A stretch of DNA of 64,000 nt from Shinella fusca (GTDB taxonomy: Bacteria; Pseudomonadota; Alphaproteobacteria; Rhizobiales; Rhizobiaceae), in NCBI RefSeq assembly GCF_014203155.1, contig NZ_JACHIK010000005.1, forward strand, positions 62,001-126,000, written 5' to 3'. The notes under the pieces were generated by a model. That model was given only the letters and a program-made list of their open reading frames with translations, was not told the DNA's origin and did no database searches. Below, in pieces: positions 9,190 to 20,481 of the stretch (within the stretch, counting starts at the first letter, position 1; every line of letters starts with the position of its first letter). The position numbers and the translations under genes are program-made.

Positions 9190-9744
9190 TCAATCCCCCT
9201 CGAACGAAATCAGCGTGCGCACTTCCACGCCCAGCGCTTCCAGCTTGCGGCGCCCGCCAAGGCCCGGCAGGTCGATGACGAAGCAGGCGGCGACGATGTC
9301 GGCGCCCATCTGGCGCAAGAGCTTGACGGCCGCTTCCGCCGTACCGCCGGTGGCGATGAGGTCGTCGACGAGGATGACCTTCTCGCCCGGCTTGACCGCA
9401 TCCTTGTGCATTTCCATCTCGTCCACGCCGTATTCCAGGCTGTAGGCGATGCGCACGGTCTCGTGCGGCAGCTTGCCCTTCTTGCGGATCGGCACGAAGC
9501 CGGTGGAGAGCTGGTGGGCCATGGCGCCGCCGAGGATGAAGCCGCGCGCCTCGATGCCGGCGACCTTGGCGACGCCGATGCCGGCATAGGGATGCACCAG
9601 CTCGTCCACCGCGCGGCGGAAGGCGCGCGGGTTTCCGAGCAGCGTGGTGATGTCGCGGAACACGATGCCGGGCTTGGGATAGTCCGGGATATTGCGGATC
9701 GCGGCGATGAGTTCTTCTTCGACGGTGGATTTCAGGCTGGACAT
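9190..9744 (-). CDS. apt: Adenine phosphoribosyltransferase
   Basis: A 184-aa purine-salvage enzyme making AMP from adenine and PRPP. The sequence has the family opening [21 protein letters not shown], then [14 protein letters not shown], and the PRPP-binding motif [16 protein letters not shown]. Length is normal. The start at 9744 is the ATG of [11 protein letters not shown]; an upstream extension is open but outside the family. It is a lone gene, downstream of the petABC terminator and facing a repeat. Confidence 0.95.
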   Translation of the reverse strand: MSSLKSTVEEELIAAIRNIPDYPKPGIVFRDITTLLGNPRAFRRAVDELVHPYAGIGVAKVAGIEARGFILGGAMAHQLSTGFVPIRKKGKLPHETVRIAYSLEYGVDEMEMHKDAVKPGEKVILVDDLIATGGTAEAAVKLLRQMGADIVAACFVIDLPGLGGRRKLEALGVEVRTLISFEGD

Positions 9745-9807
9745 GAGGGTTTCCCGGCTGCGGCGCTTCGTCCGGTTATTGCAGGTGCGGCCGCCGGCCT
9801 CAACAAA

Positions 9808-9833
9808 AAAGGCGGCCCGGAGGCCGCCTTTCA
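9808..9833 (-). terminator. Intrinsic terminator of petABC
   Basis: On the minus strand GGCGGCC pairs with GGCCGCC (9811-9817 with 9822-9828, a four-base loop) and is followed by a run of T. It lies 20 to 45 bases after the petC stop and closes the bc1 operon. Confidence 0.88.
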
Positions 9834-9851
9834 ACCGCGCGGGAAGACCGC

Positions 9852-10736
9852 TCAGTGTTCCTTGTTCGCGTAGACCGACTTCTTCGTCAGGTAGATCAGG
9901 CCGGTGAAGATCACCAGGAAGACCATGACCATGAAGCCGGTGCGCTTGCGCTCTTCCAGGTGGGGCTCGGCGGCCCACATCAGGAAGGCGGCGACGTCGT
10001 GGGCGTACTGGTCGACCGTCTGCGGCGAGCCGTCGTCATAGGTGACCTGGTCGTCGGAGATCGGCTTGGCCATGGCGAGCGCCGCGGCGTTTGCGAAATA
10101 CGGGTTGTAGTGCGTGCCTTCGGCGACTTCGATATTCGCCGGCTGCTCTTCGTCGTAGCCCGTCAGCAGCGAGTAGATATAGTCCGGCCCGCCTTCCTGG
10201 TACTGCGTGAAGATGTCGAAGATGAACTGCGGGAAGCCGCGGGTGATGCCGCGTGCCTTGGCGAGCAGCGACATGTCCGGGGGAGCAGCGCCGTTGTTGG
10301 CGGCGGCGGCGGCCTCGTCGTTCGGGAACGGAGACGGGAAGTGATCCGAAGGCAGGGCCTTGCGGGTGTACATCTCGCCGTCGCTGTTCGGGCCGTCCTG
10401 CACTTCGTAGTTCGCCGCGAAGGCCTTCACCTGCGCTTCGGAATAGCCGAGGCCTTCCAGCGTGCGGAAGGACACGAGGTGCATGGAGTGGCACGCCGAA
10501 CAGACTTCGGTGTAGACCTTCAGGCCGCGCTGGAGCTGGCCCTTGTCGTACTTGCCGAACGGACCGGCGAAGGACCATTCCTGCTCCTTCGGGTGGCGGA
10601 GGGGATAGTGCGGCGTGGCGTGTTCGGCCTCCGCACCGGCGGCGGGCGCTGCATCCTCCGCCGTGGCGAAGGAGACGCCGAGGCCGGCGACGAGGGCAAG
10701 CGACAGAATGCCTGCGACTAGCTTTTTCATTGTCAT
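9852..10736 (-). CDS. petC: Cytochrome c1 subunit of the bc1 complex
   Basis: A 294-aa exported haem protein. The signal peptide ends near [11 protein letters not shown]. The haem-binding CSACH is at about 79-83. A single C-terminal membrane anchor (about 262-282, [18 protein letters not shown]) holds it in the inner membrane facing the periplasm. It passes electrons from the Rieske protein to soluble cytochrome c. It is a separate gene, not fused to cytochrome b as in Bradyrhizobium fbcH. Two start codons, six bases apart, are possible (10736 and 10730); AAGGAACA precedes both. Confidence 0.95.
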   Translation of the reverse strand: MTMKKLVAGILSLALVAGLGVSFATAEDAAPAAGAEAEHATPHYPLRHPKEQEWSFAGPFGKYDKGQLQRGLKVYTEVCSACHSMHLVSFRTLEGLGYSEAQVKAFAANYEVQDGPNSDGEMYTRKALPSDHFPSPFPNDEAAAAANNGAAPPDMSLLAKARGITRGFPQFIFDIFTQYQEGGPDYIYSLLTGYDEEQPANIEVAEGTHYNPYFANAAALAMAKPISDDQVTYDDGSPQTVDQYAHDVAAFLMWAAEPHLEERKRTGFMVMVFLVIFTGLIYLTKKSVYANKEH

Positions 10737-10756
10737 TGTTCCTTTCGTCGCTCAGA

Positions 10757-12016
10757 TCAGGCCTTGGCGGTGTTCTTTTCCAGAACCGCTTCCGTGATGG
10801 AGTTCGGAATGCGCTTCGGGGTTTCGATCAGGCCGAGGAGCGGCATGAGGACGATGAAGAAGCCGAAGTAGTAGAGCGTGCCGAGCTGCGAGAGGACGAC
10901 GTAGACGCCTTCCGCGGGCTGGGCGCCGAGCCAGCCGAGCATGATGGCATTGGCGACGAACAGCCAGAAGAACAGCTTGTACCACGGACGGTAGACGGCC
11001 GAGCGGACCTTCGACGTGTCGAGCCAGGGCAGGAAGAACAGCACGATGATCGCGCCGAACATCACGAGGACGCCGCCGAGCTTGGAGTCGATCGGGCCGA
11101 CGTTGAAGGTGATGGCGCGCAGCATCGCGTAGAACGGCAGGTAGTACCATTCCGGAACGATGTGGGCCGGGGTCTTCAGCGGGTTGGCCATCGTGTAGTT
11201 GTCGGGATGGCCGAGGTAGTTCGGCATGTAGAAGATGAACCAGGCGAAGACGATCAGGAAGACCGAAACGCCGAGCGCATCCTTGACGGTGGCATAGGGC
11301 GTGAAGGCGACCGTGTCGGTCTTGGACTTCACCTCGACGCCCGTCGGGTTCGTCTGGCCGGTGACGTGCAGCGCCCAGATGTGCAGCACGACGACGCCGG
11401 CGATCATGAAGGGCAGCAGGTAATGCAGCGAGAAGAAGCGGTTCAGCGTCGGGTTGTCGACCGCGAAGCCGCCAAGCAGGAACTGCTGGATCCACTCGCC
11501 GACCCACGGGAAGGCCGAGAAGAAGCCGGTGATGACCGTCGCGCCCCAGAAGGACATCTGGCCCCAGGGCAGGACGTAGCCCATGAAGCCGGTCGCCATC
11601 ATCAGGAGATAGATGACGACGCCGAGGATCCAGAGGATTTCGCGCGGCGCCTTGTAGGAGCCGTAGTAGAGGCCGCGGGCGATGTGGAGATAGACCGCGA
11701 TGAAGAAGAAGGACGCGCCGTTGGCGTGCATGTAGCGCAGCAGCCAGCCGTGGTTCACGTCGCGCATGATCTTCTCGACCGAATTGAACGCGACCGAGGT
11801 CTCGGCGGCATAGTGCATGGCGAGCACGACGCCGGTGAGGATCTGCACGATGAGCATAACCGACAGCATGGCGCCGAAGGTGTAGGCATAGTTCAGGTTG
11901 CGCGGAACCGGATAGGAAACGAAGCTGTCATGGATCATGCGCGGCAGAGGCAGGCGCGAGTCGACCCATTTTTCGATGCCAGTCGTCGGCTGGTAGGTTG
12001 AATGTTCAGCACTCAT
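10757..12016 (-). CDS. petB: Cytochrome b subunit of the bc1 complex
   Basis: A 419-aa polytopic membrane protein with about eight helices, carrying the two b haems and the quinone sites. Recognisable segments are [23 protein letters not shown], the Qo-site [13 protein letters not shown] (PEWY motif), and [17 protein letters not shown]. Length fits the alphaproteobacterial family. The ATG at 12016 is preceded by GAGGGGA about 12 bases away. The petA stop lies 14 bases upstream inside the leader, so the genes are transcribed together. Confidence 0.96.
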   Translation of the reverse strand: MSAEHSTYQPTTGIEKWVDSRLPLPRMIHDSFVSYPVPRNLNYAYTFGAMLSVMLIVQILTGVVLAMHYAAETSVAFNSVEKIMRDVNHGWLLRYMHANGASFFFIAVYLHIARGLYYGSYKAPREILWILGVVIYLLMMATGFMGYVLPWGQMSFWGATVITGFFSAFPWVGEWIQQFLLGGFAVDNPTLNRFFSLHYLLPFMIAGVVVLHIWALHVTGQTNPTGVEVKSKTDTVAFTPYATVKDALGVSVFLIVFAWFIFYMPNYLGHPDNYTMANPLKTPAHIVPEWYYLPFYAMLRAITFNVGPIDSKLGGVLVMFGAIIVLFFLPWLDTSKVRSAVYRPWYKLFFWLFVANAIMLGWLGAQPAEGVYVVLSQLGTLYYFGFFIVLMPLLGLIETPKRIPNSITEAVLEKNTAKA

Positions 12017-12030
12017 TATCAGTAGTCCCC

Positions 12031-12609
12031 TCAACCGATCTTGATGACTGTGTCGGATACGAACGAGTAGGTCGGCACGGCGAGGTTCTGCGGTGCCGGA
12101 CCCTTACGGATGCGGCCTGCTGTATCGTAGTGCGAACCGTGGCAGGGACAGAACCACCCGCCGAAATCGCCGGCCTGGCCGAGCGGAACGCAACCGAGAT
12201 GGGTGCAGGAGCCGATCATGACGATCCAGTTCTCCTTGCCCTCGCCGGCCGAACGGTCGACGTCCGTCGCTTCGGCATCGGCGGGAATGTTGGCGTTGCG
12301 GGCGACCGGGTCCTTGAGGTCGGTCAGCGGAACGGCCTTGGCCTCTTCCACTTCCTTGTCCGTGCGGTTGCGGATGAAGACCGGCTTGCCGCGCCACTTG
12401 GCCGTCAGCGACATGCCGGGCTCGAGGCTGGAGACGTCGACCTCGATGGAGGCGAGTGCCAGCGTGGACGCGTCCGGGCGCATCTGGTCGATGAACGGCC
12501 AGGCGACCGCCACGCCGCCCACGACGCCCGCCATACCCGTGGTCAGGTAAAGAAAATCGCGGCGAGTGGGCTCGCCCAGGGATTCGCTTGTTGTCTCGTG
12601 TTCGCTCAC
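12031..12609 (-). CDS. petA: Rieske iron-sulfur subunit of the bc1 complex
   Basis: A 192-aa protein with a Tat-type signal anchor: [10 protein letters not shown] at about 16-25 followed by a hydrophobic stretch. The [2Fe-2S] ligands are in CTHLGC (135-140) and CPCHGSHYD (about 154-162). It accepts electrons from ubiquinol at the Qo site. The start is a GTG (12609) with AGAGGAT upstream. It is the first gene of the petABC operon. In the 265-bp region before it I see TTGACG (12709-12704) 15 bases from TATTGT as a weak promoter guess. Confidence 0.95.
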   Translation of the reverse strand: MSEHETTSESLGEPTRRDFLYLTTGMAGVVGGVAVAWPFIDQMRPDASTLALASIEVDVSSLEPGMSLTAKWRGKPVFIRNRTDKEVEEAKAVPLTDLKDPVARNANIPADAEATDVDRSAGEGKENWIVMIGSCTHLGCVPLGQAGDFGGWFCPCHGSHYDTAGRIRKGPAPQNLAVPTYSFVSDTVIKIG

Positions 12610-12874
12610 GGCTAAACCATCCTCTCACGCAAAGTCTCGCGGAAACCCGCAACGCCCCTTTGGAAACCGGCAAGATCCGGACACAATACGGCCATAGATT
12701 CCCCGTCAATCCGGCGCGTTCTATGCTTGATCGCAAATTATGTCCAGCCTTGGCAAGGGGAGGTGGGCACATTGTCGCGGGAAAAACGGGCCATCTTGAC
12801 AGGCCGGACGCATCGCCCTGAACATTCGGCATTTCCGAAGTGAAAAAGCCAGCGAAATACGACGCTTGGCCGTC

Positions 12875-14743
<1,869 letters not shown>

Positions 14744-14793
14744 GCCCCCGATATAGGCCGTTTTGAACGGCGGGCAAATTAAAGATCGGAAAG

Positions 14794-15105
14794 CTACCGT
14801 TCCAAAATCCGCTCGATATCCCGTCGCCCGTGAAGAATCCGAACGACCGTGAGGGCGTCATCGGCGACGAGATAATAGATCTTCATATCGTCGAATCCCT
14901 CGATCGGCCACGTCCGCAAACCTGCAAGCCGTGGGCTCTTCATCGGGCGCGGCGCTCCTGCCTGCGGCGTATGGGAAAGATGCTCGATGGCGATACGGGC
15001 AGCGACGAGAAAACGGTCGGCTATATGCTCCTGACCGATCTCGATGAAATAACCGACCTGCCGGACGATATCCGCACGGGCGGCAGGAAGGACGAGGGTT
15101 TTCAA
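14794..15105 (-). CDS. ParE/RelE-family toxin
   Basis: A 103-aa small basic protein with the ParE fold pattern: MKTLVLPAARADIVRQVGYF, then a helix pair and GLRTWPIEGFDDMKIYYLV, then VVRILHGRRDIERIL. ParE toxins poison DNA gyrase, while close RelE relatives cleave mRNA; the sequence alone fits ParE better. It starts inside the antitoxin stop codon (ATGA at 15102-15105), the usual antitoxin-first, coupled arrangement. It lies between two ABC exporter genes. Confidence 0.88.
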   Translation of the reverse strand: MKTLVLPAARADIVRQVGYFIEIGQEHIADRFLVAARIAIEHLSHTPQAGAPRPMKSPRLAGLRTWPIEGFDDMKIYYLVADDALTVVRILHGRRDIERILER

Positions 15106-15374
15106 CGCGCGCCGCTTTTGCGCGGACGCGCTGCAAGAAGCTGGGCGGCCTCGGTCTTCAGCTCCGTCCAGAAGGCAGCATCCGGGACATCGCCCTTTCC
15201 GGAAGCGAGGCCTTCGAGCAGCAACGCCTCCAGCCGTGCGTCCTTTTCCTTCTCCTGAGCATCGCGCAGGAGGCTGCGGAAATATTCGCTGACATTGCCG
15301 TAGCCCTTCGTCTCGATCTGGCTCTCGACGAAAGATTTCAGGGTATCGGGCAGGGAGATCGTGATCGTCGCCAT
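15102..15374 (-). CDS. ParD-like ribbon-helix-helix antitoxin
   Basis: A 90-aa protein. The N-terminal ribbon-helix-helix (ATITISLPDTLKSFVESQ then GYGNVSEYFRSLLRDA) is a ParD-type DNA-binding domain. The C-terminal half is charged and would wrap the toxin. It is the first gene of the pair and probably represses its own promoter in the gap 15375-15484. That gap is short and AT-richer than its surroundings (GGATTCTCAACTTATCCC). Confidence 0.88.
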   Translation of the reverse strand: MATITISLPDTLKSFVESQIETKGYGNVSEYFRSLLRDAQEKEKDARLEALLLEGLASGKGDVPDAAFWTELKTEAAQLLAARPRKSGAR

Positions 15375-15484
15375 CGCAGCATTCCTTCCTCTTCGTTCTC
15401 TATAGCAGGATTCTCAACTTATCCCAACAGATAAGAACAAATAGGAAGACACCCTCCCCTTTCGAGAAGGGCGTCTTCGAAGGC

Positions 15485-17344
15485 TTACTCCGCAGCCACT
15501 TCCGGCTCCGCCTCGGCGTCGTCGGCGATGAAGCCGCCGGACTGGCGGGTCCAGAGGTCGGCGTAGATGCCGCCCTTGGCGACGAGCTCGGCGTGGGTGC
15601 CGGTCTCGTGGATGCGGCCCTTGTCGAGAACGACGAGGCGGTCCATCTCGGTCAGGGTCGACAGGCGGTGCGCGATGGCGATCACCGTCTTGCCCTGCAT
15701 GAGGGCGAAGAGGTTTTCCTGGATCGCCGCCTCGACTTCCGAATCGAGCGCCGAGGTCGCCTCGTCCAGCACCAGGATCGGCGCGTCCTTCAGGAAGACG
15801 CGGGCGATCGCGATGCGCTGGCGCTGGCCGCCGGAGAGTTTCACGCCGCGCTCGCCGACCTGCGCGTCGAGGCCGGAGCGGCCCTGCTGGTCGGAAAGCC
15901 CCTCGATGAACTCCCAGGCATTGGCGCGTTTGGCCGCCTCGATGATCTCGGCGTCGCTCGCCTCCGGCTTGCCGTAGGCGATGTTGTCGCGGATCGAGCG
16001 GTGCAGCAGGGAGGTATCCTGCGTGACCACGCCGATCTGCGAGCGCAGGCTGTCCTGCGTCACCGTGGCGATGTCCTTGCCGTCGATGGTGATCCTGCCG
16101 GCTTCGAGATCGTAGAACCGCAGCAGCACGTTCATCAGCGTCGTCTTGCCGGCGCCGGAGCGGCCGACGAGGCCGACCTTCTCGCCCGCGGCGATGTCGA
16201 GCGACAGGTCCTCGATCGCGCCCTTGTTCTTGCCGTAGTGGAAGCGGACGTGGTCGAAGCGGATCGCGCCCCTCGCGACCGGCAATGCGGGCGCCTCGGG
16301 ATGGTCCTTGATGTCGTGCGGCTTGGTCATCATGCCCATGCCGTCGAAGACCGTGCCGATGTTCTCGAAGAGCGCGGTCACTTCCCACATCACCCATTGC
16401 GACATGCCGTTGATGCGCATGGCAAGGCCGACGGCGACCGCTACGGCACCGACCGTCACGTCGCCGGACATCCAGAAATAGATGCCGACCGCAGCCGTCA
16501 GGGCCATCGCGACGACGTTATTGATGTCGATGGCGATGTTGAAGGCGGTGATGAGCCGCATCTGCCTGTGCACGGTCTGGAGGAACCCGTCCATGCCTTC
16601 GCGGGCATAGGTTTCCTCGCGTCCGGCATGGGAGAACAGCTTGACCGTCGCGATATTGGTGTAGCTGTCGACGATCCGGCCCGTCATCATCGAGCGCGCA
16701 TCCGCCTGCTCGCGCGAGACCACCATGAGCTTCGGCACGAAATAGCGCAGGATGCCGAGGTAGACGACCAGCCACACCATCAGCGGCACGACGAGGCGCA
16801 GGTCCGCCGAGGCGATGATCGCGATCATCGAGACGAAGTAGCTGATGACATAGATGAAGACGTCGATGATCTTCATCACCGTCTCGCGCACGGCGAGCGC
16901 CGTCTGCATCACCTTCGTCGAGACGCGGCCGGCGAACTCGTTGGAGAAGAAGGTCATGCTCTGGCGGATGAGGTAGCGGTGCATCTGCCAGCGGGCGATC
17001 ATCGGGAAATTGCCGGCGAGCGCCTGGTGCATGGTCATCGTGTGCAGCGCGCCGATGCCCGGAATGAGGACGAGCAGCAGCACGGCCATCCAGACGAGCG
17101 TGCCGCCCTCGCGGGCAAGTAAGGTGCCCGGATCGCCCGCCGAAAGCCAGTCGACGATATTGCCGAGGAACTGGAACAGCAGCACCTCGGCGATGCCGAG
17201 CGCCATGGAGCAGAAGCCGAGCACGAAAAGCCACGGCGCCGCCGGCTTCGTATAGTGCCACAGGAAGGCGAAAAGGCCCTTCGGCGGCAGCGAGGGCGCC
17301 TCGGAAGGATAGGGATTCAAACGTCTTTCGAACCAGCCGAACAT
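15485..17344 (-). CDS. ABC exporter half-transporter, paralogue
   Basis: A 619-aa fused exporter of the same type as 12875-14743: six-helix membrane domain, Walker A GRSGAGKTT, signature LSGGQRQRIAIARV, Walker B ILVLDEATSALD, and an acidic C-terminal tail (DDAEAEPEVAAE). Both proteins share the FSNEFAGRVSTKV/FQNDFSGRIVTKV block in the coupling region. The substrate is unknown. Transcription starts in the 347-bp region 17345-17691. Confidence 0.9.
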   Translation of the reverse strand: MFGWFERRLNPYPSEAPSLPPKGLFAFLWHYTKPAAPWLFVLGFCSMALGIAEVLLFQFLGNIVDWLSAGDPGTLLAREGGTLVWMAVLLLVLIPGIGALHTMTMHQALAGNFPMIARWQMHRYLIRQSMTFFSNEFAGRVSTKVMQTALAVRETVMKIIDVFIYVISYFVSMIAIIASADLRLVVPLMVWLVVYLGILRYFVPKLMVVSREQADARSMMTGRIVDSYTNIATVKLFSHAGREETYAREGMDGFLQTVHRQMRLITAFNIAIDINNVVAMALTAAVGIYFWMSGDVTVGAVAVAVGLAMRINGMSQWVMWEVTALFENIGTVFDGMGMMTKPHDIKDHPEAPALPVARGAIRFDHVRFHYGKNKGAIEDLSLDIAAGEKVGLVGRSGAGKTTLMNVLLRFYDLEAGRITIDGKDIATVTQDSLRSQIGVVTQDTSLLHRSIRDNIAYGKPEASDAEIIEAAKRANAWEFIEGLSDQQGRSGLDAQVGERGVKLSGGQRQRIAIARVFLKDAPILVLDEATSALDSEVEAAIQENLFALMQGKTVIAIAHRLSTLTEMDRLVVLDKGRIHETGTHAELVAKGGIYADLWTRQSGGFIADDAEAEPEVAAE

Positions 17345-17691
17345 GGCTATCTCCGTAATATCAAAGACGGAACCGGCACGGACGGCGCAAAACGGGCGCG
17401 GCCGGGGCTCCGGAGGAATGCCGCGGGGCGACGAAAGGCGTCACGCGGCGAATTGAAACAATGGGTCTGCGAAGGGGATTTGGGCGGCGATGTGCCTACG
17501 CGAGAAGAGGCGTGATGCCGGCCGGGAGGCGGCGCCGATGCGTGATATTCATCTTGATCCTCCCTGTTCTCGCGTTGAAGATGCCCCTTGGTTAGCCCGA
17601 AACGGCGCAATTTGCCAGTGGCTTCGTCGCAAATGCGCATCTGCGCCCAATTCTGTTGCCACGGCGCCACAGGCACGCTAGGCGGAAGGCC
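17345..17691. other. Divergent intergenic region, exporter/trmL
   Basis: I find no convincing gene in these 347 bases. They must hold promoters for both flanking, diverging genes. One near-perfect inverted repeat stands out: GCGCAATTTGC (17605-17615) and GCAAATGCGC (17629-17638), 13 bases apart and with one extra base in the left arm. It could be an operator or the base of an RNA hairpin for trmL. Its role is unknown. Confidence 0.4.
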
Positions 17692-18153
17692 ATGTCCGCC
17701 CTGCGCATCGCCCTCTACCAGCCCGATATCGCCGGCAATACCGGCACGATCCTGCGCCTTGCCGCCTGCCTCGGCCTTTCGGTCGATATCATAGAGCCGG
17801 CGGGCTTCGACATTTCCGACCGCAGCCTGAAGCGGGCCGGCATGGACTACCTCGCCGCCGTGACGCTGACGCGGCATGTGAGCTGGGACCGGTTCGAGGA
17901 ATGGCGGGCGGAAGGCGGCCGCCGCCTCGTCCTCGCCTCCACCAAGGCGGCCGGGCTCTACACGGACTTCGCTTACCTTCCGGACGACATTCTGCTCTTC
18001 GGCCGCGAGAGCGCCGGCGTGCCGGACCGCGTGCACGAGACGGCGGACGGCCGCGTGCTCATCCCCATGGTCGAGGGGCAGCGCTCCATCAACGTCGCGC
18101 TGTCGGCCGCCATGATCTGTGGCGAGGCGCTGCGCCAGACGGGCTTTGCCTGA
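17692..18153 (+). CDS. trmL: tRNA (cytidine/uridine-34-2'-O)-methyltransferase
   Basis: A 153-aa SPOUT-fold enzyme that methylates the wobble ribose of tRNA-Leu isoacceptors using S-adenosylmethionine. The knot motifs are clear: LYQPDIAGNTGTILRLAACLG, LLFGRESAGVPDRVHE, and IPMVEGQRSINVALSAAM. Length matches E. coli TrmL. The ATG at 17692 follows GGCGGAAGG. The gene ends one base before the converging MFS gene, leaving no room for a terminator. Confidence 0.93.
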   Translation: MSALRIALYQPDIAGNTGTILRLAACLGLSVDIIEPAGFDISDRSLKRAGMDYLAAVTLTRHVSWDRFEEWRAEGGRRLVLASTKAAGLYTDFAYLPDDILLFGRESAGVPDRVHETADGRVLIPMVEGQRSINVALSAAMICGEALRQTGFA

Positions 18154-18154
18154 C

Positions 18155-19369
18155 CTAGCCATGGCCGGACCGCAGGAGGCACGCGGCGAAGGCCGCAAGG
18201 CCGATGGCGAGCGTGACCGCCCCGGCAACGGCGAAGGCCCCGCCGAAGCCGAGGCTGCCGACCAGCGGCTGCGAGACGATCGGCGAGAGGAACTGGCCGG
18301 CGAAGATACCCGAGACGAGAAGGCCGGAAATGCGCCCGCGCAGGGCCGGCGGGGCGAGCAGCATGGCGCTTGCTGCGAAGGTCGGCATGATCGTGCCCAT
18401 GCAGATGCCGGAAACCGTCATGGCGAGGAGGACCGCCGCATAGCTTTCGGCGTGCCATAAGAGGAGATAGGAAATCCCCGCCGAGGTGAAACCGAGGCCG
18501 AAGAGCCCGACCAGCCCGAGCCGGCGGCGCAGCGGCGCGAAGGCGAGTGCGCTCACCACGCCGACGATCTGGCCCGCCCCGATCGCCACGCCGGCAAGGC
18601 TCGGCGCACCGAAGCCGAGCGCCCTCAGATAGAAGGGAAGCTGCGTCGGGATCATGTAGAAGGCGATCATGTTGATGGCGGCGGCGAGAAAGAGAAGGCC
18701 GAGCAGCGCCATCGCCCGCCCGCCGAGCCGGTCCCCTTCCCCGGCCGTTGCCGGACCGGCCGGGCGCGCGCGATGCGGCTCCGGCAGGAAGGCGAGCGCG
18801 GCCGGCAGGGTGAGGAGCGCGACGGTGTAGATGAGGAACGGCCCGCGCCAGTGCACCTCCGCCAGGAACCCGCCGCCCGTCAGGAAGATCGTGCCGCCGA
18901 CGCCGACGAAGGCCTGCTGCAGGCCCATGTAGCGGTCGCGCGCCGCCCCCTGGAAGAAATCGCCGACGAGCGCCGTCGTCGCCGTCATCAGGCCGCCGAC
19001 GGCAATGCCCAGCACCGCGCGGCCGACGAGCAGCCCCGGCAGCGTATCGAGGACGAGGCCGGACGCCCCGGCGACGGCGAAGAGCGCCAGCGAGAAGAGC
19101 ATCAGCGGCTTGCGGCCGAAGCGATCGACGAGGAAGCCCGCGGCCGGCGAGAAGAGCGCGATGAAGACGGCCGGCAGCGTCAGCACGAGGCGGCTCAGCA
19201 GCGCCACGTTCTCCACATCGGCAAAGCGCGCCGCAATGCCCGGCAGCGACGCGGAGATCGTCGCGCCGGACATGATGGTGAGCGTGCTGATGAAGAGCAG
19301 CGTCGCGTTGCGCCGGAACTCTTCCGGGGAACGCGCCACTTCCGCTGCCGCAAAGTGTTCCGGCTTCAT
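18155..19369 (-). CDS. MFS efflux transporter in the SoxR locus
   Basis: A 404-aa major facilitator protein with about twelve membrane segments. The loop motif [13 protein letters not shown] between helices 2 and 3 marks the family, and the overall pattern fits the drug/H+ antiporter group. The start overlaps the stop of the FMN reductase (ATGA, 19366-19369), so the two are coupled. It is probably induced with that gene by SoxR. Export of redox-cycling compounds would fit, but this is inference. Confidence 0.88.
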   Translation of the reverse strand: MKPEHFAAAEVARSPEEFRRNATLLFISTLTIMSGATISASLPGIAARFADVENVALLSRLVLTLPAVFIALFSPAAGFLVDRFGRKPLMLFSLALFAVAGASGLVLDTLPGLLVGRAVLGIAVGGLMTATTALVGDFFQGAARDRYMGLQQAFVGVGGTIFLTGGGFLAEVHWRGPFLIYTVALLTLPAALAFLPEPHRARPAGPATAGEGDRLGGRAMALLGLLFLAAAINMIAFYMIPTQLPFYLRALGFGAPSLAGVAIGAGQIVGVVSALAFAPLRRRLGLVGLFGLGFTSAGISYLLLWHAESYAAVLLAMTVSGICMGTIMPTFAASAMLLAPPALRGRISGLLVSGIFAGQFLSPIVSQPLVGSLGFGGAFAVAGAVTLAIGLAAFAACLLRSGHG

Positions 19370-19938
19370 GCCGCCGCCTCGTCGTATCGGGTTGCGATCC
19401 GCGCCGTCTTCAGCGCGTCCGCCCACCAGGTCAGCCGCTTCATCAGCACGGCAAGCTGGCCGTTCAGGTGGCCGGGCCGGAACGGGTTGCCGGCGGGGTC
19501 GAACTGCGTCCAGGCATGGGCAAGGCTCACTGTCTCGCGGATCGCCACGGCATGCAACTCGGCAAAGACCAGCCGGAGCTGTTCCACGGCGCGAAGCCCG
19601 CCGGAAACCCCGCCGTAGGAGACGAAGGCGACGGGCTTGGCATGCCAGGGCCGGAAGCAGCTATCGATGATCGCCTTCAGCGCCGCCGGATAGGCATGGT
19701 TGTATTCCGGCGTCACGATGAGGAAGGCATCGGCCTGCGAGATACGGCTCTCGACCAGTTCCGCCGAGGCCTCGTCGAGGCCGCCGGGCGTGAAGGAAAG
19801 CTCGGCCGGGTCGATGCGCACGATGTTGTATTGATGGAAGCCGGCAAGCTCCGGCTCCAGCCAGCCCGCGATCGTATCGGCAAAGCGCCCCTCGCGGCCG
19901 CTGCCATAGATGAGGGCGATGGTCAGTCTTTCTGTCAT
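19366..19938 (-). CDS. NAD(P)H-dependent FMN reductase
   Basis: A 190-aa flavodoxin-like reductase. It has the FMN phosphate loop [12 protein letters not shown] near the N-terminus, the isoalloxazine loop [18 protein letters not shown] and [14 protein letters not shown]. It would reduce flavins or quinones with NADPH. The ATG at 19938 follows GGAG ten bases upstream. It diverges from soxR across a SoxR box located between its predicted -35 and -10, and is therefore the likely first SoxR-activated gene of a two-gene operon with the MFS pump. Confidence 0.9.
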   Translation of the reverse strand: MTERLTIALIYGSGREGRFADTIAGWLEPELAGFHQYNIVRIDPAELSFTPGGLDEASAELVESRISQADAFLIVTPEYNHAYPAALKAIIDSCFRPWHAKPVAFVSYGGVSGGLRAVEQLRLVFAELHAVAIRETVSLAHAWTQFDPAGNPFRPGHLNGQLAVLMKRLTWWADALKTARIATRYDEAAA

Positions 19939-19974
19939 GCGGAAAATGCTCCATTGGAAAAGCAGGGAGCAGCC

Positions 19975-20005
19975 CGTATAAAACCTCAACCAATATTGAG
20001 GTCAA
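19975..20005 (-). promoter_or_regulatory. SoxR-type promoter for the FMN reductase/MFS operon
   Basis: Reading leftward, TTGACC (20005-20000) is separated by 19 bases from TATACG (19980-19975). SoxR-activated promoters characteristically have this over-long spacer. The SoxR box fills the spacer. The start codon of the reductase is about 37 bases beyond the -10. Confidence 0.78.
19984..20001. promoter_or_regulatory. SoxR operator, perfect palindrome
   Basis: CCTCAACCAATATTGAGG has perfect six-base arms (CCTCAA/TTGAGG) around a six-base centre, the same arm sequence and spacing as the known SoxR box. In the soxR direction it lies just downstream of TTGGAA (19954-19959)-17-TATAAA (19977-19982), so binding would block soxR transcription. 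Its right arm (GAGG) is also nine bases before the soxR ATG, in Shine-Dalgarno position. Confidence 0.85.
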
Positions 20006-20010
20006 CAGCG

Positions 20011-20481
20011 ATGACACAAAAAACTGCAAGGGACGGAGCCCCCCGGCAGCTCACCGTCGGCGAAGTGGCCGAGCGCAGCGGCGTCGCCGTCTCCACGCTG
20101 CATTTCTACGAGACCAAGGGGCTGATCGAAAGCAGCCGCAACCGCGGCAACCAGCGGCGCTATCCGCGCAGCATCCTGCGGCGCGTGGCGGTGATCAAGG
20201 TCGCCCAGCGCACCGGCATTCCGCTCGGCGAGATCGCCGAGGCGCTGTCCGTGCTGCCGCACGACCGGCCGCTGACGGCGAAGGACTGGAAGAAGCTGTC
20301 GGCGACCTGGCGCCACCAGCTCGACGAGCGCATCGCCCGCCTGACGAAGCTGCGCGACCAGCTCGACGGCTGCATCGGCTGCGGCTGCCTTTCCATGCAG
20401 GAATGTCCGCTGCGCAACCCGCTGGACGCGCTGGGGGCGGAAGGCCCCGGCGCGCGTCTGCTGGAGCCCGGCGCTAGCTGA
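20011..20481 (+). CDS. soxR: Redox-sensing MerR-family activator SoxR
   Basis: A 156-aa transcription factor. The MerR winged helix ([21 protein letters not shown], then [11 protein letters not shown]) is followed by a dimerisation helix. Four cysteines in [12 protein letters not shown] give the exact CX2CXCX5C pattern of the [2Fe-2S] sensor. Oxidation of the cluster by redox-cycling compounds switches on target promoters. No soxS is present, as in other non-enteric bacteria, so SoxR probably acts directly on the divergent operon. The 3' end overlaps the converging CorC-like gene by eight bases. Confidence 0.95.
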   Translation: MTQKTARDGAPRQLTVGEVAERSGVAVSTLHFYETKGLIESSRNRGNQRRYPRSILRRVAVIKVAQRTGIPLGEIAEALSVLPHDRPLTAKDWKKLSATWRHQLDERIARLTKLRDQLDGCIGCGCLSMQECPLRNPLDALGAEGPGARLLEPGAS

